Part shown: in pieces, positions 57,248 to 64,000 of the stretch | Layout: each line of letters opens with the position of its first letter | How positions within the stretch are numbered: the stretch's first letter is position 1 | Origin: Edaphochlamys debaryana | Lineage: Eukaryota > Chlorophyta > Chlorophyceae > Chlamydomonadales | DNA: 64,000 bases | Assembly (NCBI GenBank): GCA_016858145.1 | Contig: JAEHOE010000055.1 | Coordinates: 496,001 to 560,000, forward strand | Reading direction: 5' to 3' | Notes under the pieces: generated by a model | What the model saw: only the letters and a program-made list of their open reading frames with translations | Databases searched by the model: none | What the model was told of the DNA's origin: nothing | Program-made: the position numbers and the translations under genes

Positions 57248-59800
57248 TCATGTCAGGTACGACTCCTCTGCCCACTCCTCCGACAACGCAATGAGCCGGT
57301 CCCACGTCTCCAGGGCCCACCGCAGCCGCTCCACCTCGCCCTCGCGGCTCCCGGTCGTCGGACCGGGCCCGCCCTCGTCCTTGCCGTCCCACAGCGCCTG
57401 CACCTCCTGCGGTTGGGTGGGAAGAGGTTGCGTTGGTTGACATTTGGGCCTAAAGCTCAGAGCGCTGCAGCGTTTGCATGTTCGGTGGCACCATCACGGG
57501 TGCACCAGTCTACACCGTGGCAGCCACAATGGCATCGTCGGACTACACCCTACCTCGCGCGGTTTGATCTCGTACGGAGTACGGCACGGCAGCACTGCCA
57601 GCTCGCTAGCACCGGCGGCTCCTGGGCCGCAGCCCCCACCGCCGCCCGCGCTGCCCAGAACGAGCGCCCCCGCCGCGGCCTCAGCCGCGGCCCTTGAGGC
57701 TGCATCACGGCACTTGAGCACCAGCGCCCCGGCACTGGGCAGTGGCTGGTACGACACCACGTGGCTACTGCCGCTCGCCGCCGGGCCCAGCCGCGCTGTC
57801 ACCTCCTGCCCGACCCGCAGCACGGCCGCGCGCAGCGCGTCCGCGTCAGCGAGCAGCGCACGCACCGCACGGCCGCGCAGGAGCAGGCTCGAGGCGCTGG
57901 CGGCGTCGACTCCGTCCGACATTCGCCCGGCCACCCTTGCCGCCATGGCCTCCGGTGAGAGGGGCTGGATGCCTGAAGCTCCCGGGGCCGCGCCAGGGCT
58001 GGGGTCGCGGCCGGGATCCCGCCCGAGGGGCGGCTCACCGCGCAGGTTCAGGTAATGATTGCCGAAACGTTCAAGGCACTTTGGCAGGCCGTAGCGCCGA
58101 ACCATCTCGAGGACGTCCTCCATCGCGGCATCGGCCTCGTCGTACCAATCAAGCTGCAGCAGCCTGACCTCATCGCAGCGCGCCAGCAGCTCCGCAGCGG
58201 GATCTGGGTCGGGCAGAGGCGGGGAGTAGACAGGCATGTGGTCTGAAGGTTGGAAGGTTGGATATGTGGGTCGGTGGGCTGGGGTAGAGGCGTAACAATG
58301 GCGTGGCCTCTCCCAACACCTTAACCGCATTTGGGGGGCACTACGTATGATAAGTAGCACGGAAAAGCCACCTGGGTCGGGTAGTGCCGAATGCATCCTG
58401 ACGGAAACGTCCAGGTCGAGCAGAGCCAGGCGGGGCCCCAGCGCCTTGCACCCCAGCAACTCCGCCAGGAGGGCCGAGAGCTCACTGGGCCGCCGGAAGT
58501 AACCGTAATTAAACCCACGGAGGTAAGCAGCCCGCCCGAAAACGTGAAGGTAGCGTCACCCTCGCCGAACTGCGAGGCCGGCAGGGTAACCAGGCGGGGA
58601 TCAACAATCGCATGGCGTTCCGGGCTGCCCCCTGCCCACATACCTGCCCAAGATCGAAGTCCTGCAGGTGTACGCAGCTCGCAGAGTCTGGGACGGCGTT
58701 GAGAGTCCTCTGCAGGTCCAGGGCACAGAAGTTGCGGCTGGTTGCGTGTAGATCCAACTCGCGCAGGCCCTTCAGTCTGGAGATGGGGCTGAAGTCCACG
58801 TCCGGGAAGCCCGGGCCACCGCCGGTGACGGTCAGGCTCGTAATCTGGCTGCAGAAGCTGTCCCCGGCGTGCTTAAGCCTGCAAGGAAGCACCAAAGGGG
58901 TCAAGGAAGTGGGACCGGTACTGAGAGCACTGGCACGGCGGCAGGCACTCCCCACCCGGCAGGGCACACACCAGGAGAAGTCTTGGACTGAGAGCTTCTT
59001 CAGGCAGTGCAGCTGCTAGAAGGCGTCGCACACCAACGCCTCAGCCCCGTGGATAACGGCCCCCAGGTCGAGCTCCTCGAGGTCCGGCATGTGCCGCAGC
59101 ACTCCAAAGACAGTCGCGCCGGTCAGCACTCCCCTGCCCAGGTAGGTGGCCAAGGACAGTACCCTGATGCGGTGGCGTGCAGGTAGCAGTGTGCCCGCGA
59201 AAACAAGCATCGCCCTGTCTGGGCAGTCGTCGGCCGCGTGTATCGCAAGCTTGCGGCATTTCGGCCATGTGAGCTCCCAAAAGCCTCCGGATGTCAAGGG
59301 GGGCAAGCGCACTGGCTTACATTCCCCCAGTCTTAGAAAGGCACGTCCCCGGGCCTAGCACCCGGCCGTTTCCAGCCAGGCGCACCCCAGGGGACATCGC
59401 GCCACGCTTCAACCGCAGTTTAGGTGGCAGCAAACTCTTGGGCAGATGTGCTCGTAGATCAAACCGTCGACCTTAGTCTTGACGGGCGGTCCCGCTACCA
59501 TTGAGAGCTCCCAAAAGCCTCCGGATGTCAAGTGGGGCAAGCGCACTGGCTTACAGGCCATCGCTGGAGCTGCTGACCACTGCTCAGCTCCACGACCTCC
59601 TTTGGCTCAAGGCGATCCAGGTACAGGCTGAGCTCCTCGACATGATTATCCACGAGCTTGCGCAGCGCTCGGCAAGACAGGCGAACGCTTTTACACGCGT
59701 GCCTAGTGAGGCAGCGGTGGACAGTCTCAGCGACAACCAGGTGGCAGTCGAGCAAGTCGCAGAGTGTCAGCTGAGTGGCGCAGTCGTCAGCTGAGGCCAT
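57248..59800 (-). CDS. F-box/LRR-like protein with an in-frame stop
   Basis: Exon 1 (59800-59555) encodes an F-box-like N-terminus (LCDLLDCHLVVAETVHRCL, then VRLSCRALRKLVDNHVEEL). Exon 2 (59315-58956) and exon 3 (58878-58644) encode leucine-rich segments (MPDLEELDLGAVIHG, LTVTGGGPGFPDVDF, LKGLRELDLHAT). Later exons (about 58505-58372, 58238-57555, 57410-57248) encode DLDVSVRMHS, a CDEVRLLQLDWYDEAD helix and an Ala-rich C-terminus ending in EEWAEESYLT. The form fits F-box/LRR substrate adaptors of SCF ubiquitin ligases, inferred from layout. A TAG at 59018-59016 interrupts exon 2 between VCDAF and QLHCLKKLSV, where the frame is otherwise conserved, so the gene may be inactive or the base miscalled. 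The fourth-exon acceptor is unresolved. Confidence 0.6.
59270..59565 (-). repeat. Duplicated exon 5' edge in F-box gene intron
   Basis: About 60 bases at the start of exon 2, including its CTTAC junction (59272-59320), recur at 59504-59553 next to the exon 1 donor. The shared core is CTCCCAAAAGCCTCCGGATG on the plus strand. The upstream copy overlaps the donor of exon 1, so donor and acceptor sequences are near-identical here. Confidence 0.8.
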
Positions 59801-60117
59801 GGCGTGATAGAGAAGGATGAACTTAGAGAGTGTATGTACAGAAGCGGTCGGCCATGAGGTGTGGACGGGGCAGTCATCGACAGCTGGGATCAGCCCTGGC
59901 TCAGCCGCTCGGGCACCTGACTGGCAGCCCACGTCTCTTCCGCCCCCTCCTGCCCCGTTGCTGATACATCGGCGCAAACCTCAGGACCGCTGGGACGAGG
60001 CAGGGCGGCAGTCTAGCTTTCCCGATGGCCTTTCCGCAGTCATAGCAAACGAGTAGGTTCCTGAAGCGCCCGAAGGATCCCGCTGCCCCACTGCCAGTGA
60101 TCCCTCAAGCACCTGGG
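59702..60117 (-). repeat. Duplicated 5' region of the F-box gene
   Basis: Direct counterpart of 48780-49195, covering the first part of exon 1 and about 300 bp upstream. A weaker partial echo of the CCTGCCCCGTTG..GCTGATRCA segment appears again at 60142-60180. Confidence 0.85.
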
Positions 60118-60502
60118 CCGCCGTCCCCTGCTGCCCTCTCCTGCCCCGTTGGCCGTTGCTGATGCACCGGCGCAAATCCCATAAAGCATGTTCTGAGGCA
60201 GGGAGATGGGTGCACTTTCGCGGGTGGCCCTTGCCCGGCCTCGCCTCGGTAGAACCGTAGGATGGAGCACGGCGGGTGCTGAGCGCTGCCGGCTACCGGT
60301 ATGCACACGCCCCTGGCTATCGCACAAAGGGGAGTTCCCTGCGGCTCCTCCCTCCAACTAACAGATCAGCTTATAAGTTTTGCAGCAGCACCTTGCGTGA
60401 CAGAAGGTAGAGGACTAAAGCGAAGGGAGTTGCAGAGTGAGCAGCAGCGAAGCGCTCAGCCTTGACGCCATCGTCATCGACACCGACAGGCGACAGCTAG
60501 GG

Positions 60503-60955
60503 TCAGGCCACCCGGATCGCCAGGGGCCCCCAAACGGCCAAACCCCAGATGTGTGGAGTTCGCGATGGGATCAGACGGACAATGATTCCGCCAACAAGGG
60601 GGCCTGGGCGCTGGGGCCCAGGCTCTCCTCCTCCCCGCCTCACGGCAGCCGCTGGGGCCCTCGCTCGTGCAGATCCCCCACCGCCCCCCGCGCCGCGGCC
60701 CCCCCCATGCCCTGCTGGGGCTCGGAGTGTCGGGTTCCGGCTGTGTCGCTTGGGGGTCCCCGCCGTCGGGGGCCTGTCACACCCGTACTGCCCGCCCGCC
60801 CAGATGCCCTTGAGCCCTGCAGGTTGCTTGCCTCCTTCTTCCGCCATCGCCCGAGTTCCTAGACGCTCGTAGGGGTCGCCGCGTGCTCTAGCCGGGTAGG
60901 GCAAGGTGGATATCGAGGCAGGCTGTGAAGGACTAGGCGGGGCCAGGGTAGTCAC
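60503..60955 (-). CDS. Uncertain ORF homologous to 51522-52391
   Basis: A 150-codon open frame. Its central part (60722-60862) is an inverted homologue of 52012-52150, conserved at protein level (MAEEG..LKG..QYG..PPTAG). The rest is Gly/Ala/Arg-rich without known domains. It may be a remnant of a dispersed gene or mobile element. Confidence 0.3.
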   Translation of the reverse strand: MTTLAPPSPSQPASISTLPYPARARGDPYERLGTRAMAEEGGKQPAGLKGIWAGGQYGCDRPPTAGTPKRHSRNPTLRAPAGHGGGRGAGGGGGSARARAPAAAVRRGGGEPGPQRPGPLVGGIIVRLIPSRTPHIWGLAVWGPLAIRVA

Positions 60956-61421
60956 GCTGGCTTAGCAAGGGGCCGGGGCCAAAGCCCTGCACGTACCCTG
61001 TCGACCCTTTGTCCATGTCCCCACCTCCACCCACCCTCATCCGGCCGGAGCCAGGGACCAGGGGCCTGGTGTGGGTGAGGGACCGCCCGTTCCTGGCGGC
61101 CTGAGCACGGCATGGGGCACAGGGGACAGGGGGCTTGGGACCAAGGCCGTCACGCTGCCACGCTCAACCCACAGTCAGCAGCTTAGCTTACGAGCGGGGC
61201 ACGGTTCGCCTAAGCACGGAGTCAAGCCCGAAGCGCAGCCCGCGGCCGACTTGAGTGCCAGGGAGGTGATGCCGGGTCCAGGGGTGCTGGCGATGGTGAC
61301 GCCGTCCCCCACGCTGCCGTGCACCCGCAGACGGCGGCATGCCCCCCACGGCCGTGTCCATGCCTGCACCCCGGTCGGTCTCCGCAACATCCTCTGGCAT
61401 AAAGCTCATAGGTATGGTAGT

Positions 61422-63775
61422 ATGAAGAGGAGAAGGGAACCCGATGAGGAACATGGCCTCATATCGCATAGAATCAAAACGAGTGAGGAGTTCTCTTCTC
61501 TCTATGGCCCGCTGCCTGCGGGGTTCCCGGACAGCAACGCGATATTTCACCGCGCCTTGACAGCTGTGTCAAAGGCGCTCGCTCGGCTGAAGCTTTCACG
61601 ACCCATCGTCGAGGCTCTCCTGAAGCTCGCGGCAGTGCCAGCGCTGTCGTTTGCGCACGTCATCAGGCCAGCAACACGCGAGAGGCCTCGCTACCTGCTG
61701 CTATACTCCCTTCTTTCCTCCTTGCGGGTCACCCACGGGTCAATCATCATCTCGGCCGAGGGCCTGGTGGAGCGGGCAGAGGAGGAGGTGGAAGAGCACG
61801 CGGACGAGGCGGAGGAGGAGGTGGAGCACGCCGAGGCGGCGGGTGAGGTCACGGAGGGTAGGATTCTTGATCGGGGATGGGGGCCACCTCCACCATCGAG
61901 CACACCGTGCTCGCACTTACCTTGCAGCTGGTGGGGAAAGGTGAGGGGCATGCGCAGAAGTTGTACGAAGTTTTGGCTGTACCGCCCAGGCAGCTCAATC
62001 GAAGGTTGGGGTTCGTGGGGATGGGGGCAAACCCCCTGGGGGAAGGTGAGGGGCGTGCGCCGTAGATGTCTCCAGGGGGTCATGCTTAGCCGTACAGCCT
62101 GCCTGAAGTTGTCACGACGTCCTGTCCCCAGAACCCTTGGAGCTGGTCGCCCTGCGGGCACGAGGCACGGAGGCAGTCAAAGAGGATGTCCTGCTCAACG
62201 GCCTCCGCTTCGGGCTGTCACATGGCTGCGAAGCAGCCCTTTCCGTCGAGGTGAAGGCCCAAAACAGCTTCTCGGGCTTCTGGCAGGTACGAGGCGTGAG
62301 GGCTGCGATGCGGCTGCCCGGCAACTGTGAGCAAGCCCGTTTGAAGCTGGGTTCCTGCGGGCCCTTACACCCCATGCCCTGCCGACCCTTGCCCCGTGCT
62401 TCCCCGGGGATGCCAGGCTCTGGGCCAGGGCGTGGAGCTGGCCCGGAGCAACGCACAGTACGACCCCCCTGTCCCCGTGGACGTGGTGCTGACGGATGCC
62501 CGGGACTGGTACTTCTGGAGGCTCGTCGCCGAGCAGTGCAGCAAGCAGGAGGTCAGTCGAAGCCGGCGCAGCTTTAGGATGTGAAAGGGCGGCAGGGGTT
62601 CGGCGCCTGAAGTTACTCCATGTATGAACGGGTTTGGCCCTGAGTCTTACTTGCAGCTGGTCTGTACAAGTAACGTGCTCGGGGGCGGCGGCCGTATGTC
62701 TGTCTTGTCGGGGTCCAGGCAGTGTTTACGCTTCTGCCTTGCCTGCGCTCCGAGGTGGATTGCTCTGCGTTCCAGCCACACACCCTGCGCCCTTATGCCG
62801 CGCAGGCAGCAGGACAACCCGGACCAGCCGCCGCAAGCTCCTCTACGGTGCCCTCAGCAGGCTCAACGCAGGTGCAGTCCGCGTGGACCTGGTGGAGGTT
62901 GCGCCTTACCTTGCTCATTGCGCCCTCCATCCGTTGGCCCCCTTACTGGTATGCCTGCCGTCGTCTTGTTAACAGGTTGCTCAAGAGGCTGTGGGCCGCC
63001 GACGGACAACGGTGCGTGGGCTCAGCCCCTACAGCACGCATCATGCACTGGCGCTGCGGTCTACAGCGATTAGAGACTCTGCGCGCGGTTGTCTTCGTTG
63101 GGTCAAACCAACCTGGACGGTCCGGTCCCTCCCTGGTGTGCCGTACCACAGGGCCGGCCCGAGTTCGTGCTCGACGTCAACGGTGTGAGGATCCGCATGT
63201 ACGGCATTGATTACGCATACTGCAACTTCCTCCATCCGATTGCCCAACCCGACGCATTACTCAAGGTAAGCCTACGGTTTCCTGATGCTTATTCCGCCTC
63301 CCCGCCAGGCCCTATTATCCCCTTGCATGTGGGCTGTGACGTGCACGCCAGCTTCACTCCAGCCCCCTGTGTTTCCACCTGTCGCTTGCAGGTCATGCAC
63401 CGCCTCTACACGGCTCTCCACCCCGAGGGGAAGCTCGATGAGCTACCCGGGCTCGTGGCGGAGGGCAACCGCAGGGCGCAGGCGCAGGCCGGCGAATGGG
63501 TCCGCAACCTGGCTAATGCGTACATGGCGAAGCCCAACTTGGAGGCACAGCTGGCCGTTCGGGACGCACAGCTGGCCGTTCGGGACGCACAGCTGGCCGA
63601 GGTGAAAGCGGCGAAAGCCGATCTGGAGTCACAGCTAGCTGAAGCGAAGGCCAAGTTGGCGGCGGCGGTGGCGGCGAATGCGCCAGGGGCGAGCGGGTCG
63701 GACACGGCTGCCGCCGGGACGGGGGGAGCAGCGGCGGAGGCAGCGGGCGAGGGGGCGCACACGTCCGGGGCGTAG
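61422..63775 (+). CDS. PD-(D/E)XK nuclease-like protein with C-terminal coiled coil (intact paralogue)
   Basis: About 330 residues from seven phase-consistent exons: 61422-61842, 62132-62286, 62417-62551 (or a few bases longer), 62806-62898, 62976-63011, 63152-63265, 63392-63775. The N-terminus is basic (MKRRREPDE), followed by a helical region and an acidic EEEVEEHADEAEEEVEH stretch. The middle reads LSVEVKAQNSFSGFWQALGQ, then VPVDVVLTDARDWYFWRL. An E-x-K strand, a following helix with Gln and a TD..W strand are the pattern of PD-(D/E)XK restriction-type nucleases and related effector domains; this is inference from motif spacing. The C-terminus is a heptad coiled coil (QLAVRDAQLAVRDAQLAEVK) and an Ala/Gly tail. 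It lies in a segmental duplication with a broken sister at 31453-33612. Function and partners are unknown. Confidence 0.72.
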
Positions 63776-64000
63776 CGCTCACGGCACATCACCTGAGCGT
63801 GGCGGCGGCCGCTGGCGGCGCCGAGGCACATGCACCTCTGATGCCGTGGGTCGCTGCGCAGCCGGCGGAGGCCGCTGCCGCTACCTCTAGGGGCTTCTGC
63901 TCTCCGTCGTGGCAGCGGCGCCGCGACCCTCCAACGGCGGCGGTCCCGACAGCGACCGCCGCCGCCGCTGCCTCTGTCGGCGCTATGCTCCGAACGGACG
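63776..64000. other. 3' flank of the intact nuclease-like gene
   Basis: Matches the flank after 33612 in the other copy. GC-rich, with no separate gene visible before the window ends. Confidence 0.5.

Larger units (their letters stand above)
60986..64000 (+). repeat. Segmental duplication, copy 2 (runs off the right edge)
   Basis: Direct duplicate of 31048-33960, about 30 kb away, in the same orientation. It contains the intact PD-(D/E)XK-like gene. Copy 2 has an extra GGGACCAGGGGCCTGGTG segment near 61050 and lacks some intron insertions of copy 1. Confidence 0.9.

Overview
The window looks like nuclear DNA of a GC-rich, intron-dense green alga, probably of the chlamydomonadalean/volvocine group. 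The evidence is short exons in phase-consistent series with GT..AG introns, long C- or G-rich intron tracts, an interstitial stretch of the Chlamydomonas-type telomere unit TTTTAGGG, and a green-lineage gene set (PDR-type ABCG pump, C2-VASt protein, F-box/LRR protein). No bacterial signals (operons, ribosome binding sites) are present. Gene models were made by hand, by matching splice sites, reading phase and conserved motifs. Exon edges given with exact numbers were phase-checked; gene starts are less certain.

Layout. 1-13776 (+): C-terminal two thirds of a full-size PDR/ABCG transporter, running in from the left edge. 14785-15374: a 574-bp non-autonomous hAT-like transposon with an 8-bp target duplication. 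16806-30083 (+): a protein with an N-terminal C2 domain, a second C2-like region, a VASt lipid-binding domain and a C-terminal membrane anchor. 31453-33612 (+): a disrupted copy of an unknown family with PD-(D/E)XK-like nuclease motifs. 36364-38199 (-): a divergent protein kinase. 40732 to about 48000 (-): a large multi-exon protein with two EF-hand-like helical modules, function unknown. 48780-49195: a duplicated 5' fragment of an F-box gene. 49200-57247: gene-poor, with tandem repeats and several kilobases of purine-rich low-complexity DNA. 57248-59800 (-): an F-box/LRR-like gene. 60503-60955 (-): an ORF homologous to one at 51522-52391. 61422-63775 (+): the intact copy of the PD-(D/E)XK-like gene, inside a segmental duplication of at least 2.9 kb shared with 31048-33960.

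The most unusual signal is in the introns. About twenty times, the last or first 20-60 bases of an exon, splice site included, are copied into the adjoining intron. The copies often lie next to a short shared motif (GACGCGTCGGCGAAACACAC or its complement, or a CCATACACACACGC variant). In three introns these junction copies have grown into tandem arrays of 13, 5 and about 20 units, each carrying a working-looking splice acceptor or donor. I know of no described element that matches this; it suggests a recurrent process of intron growth and splice-site multiplication.

The two large left-hand genes both act at membranes (lipid or xenobiotic export; lipid transfer at contact sites). I see no sign of coordinated regulation; the remaining genes appear unrelated.
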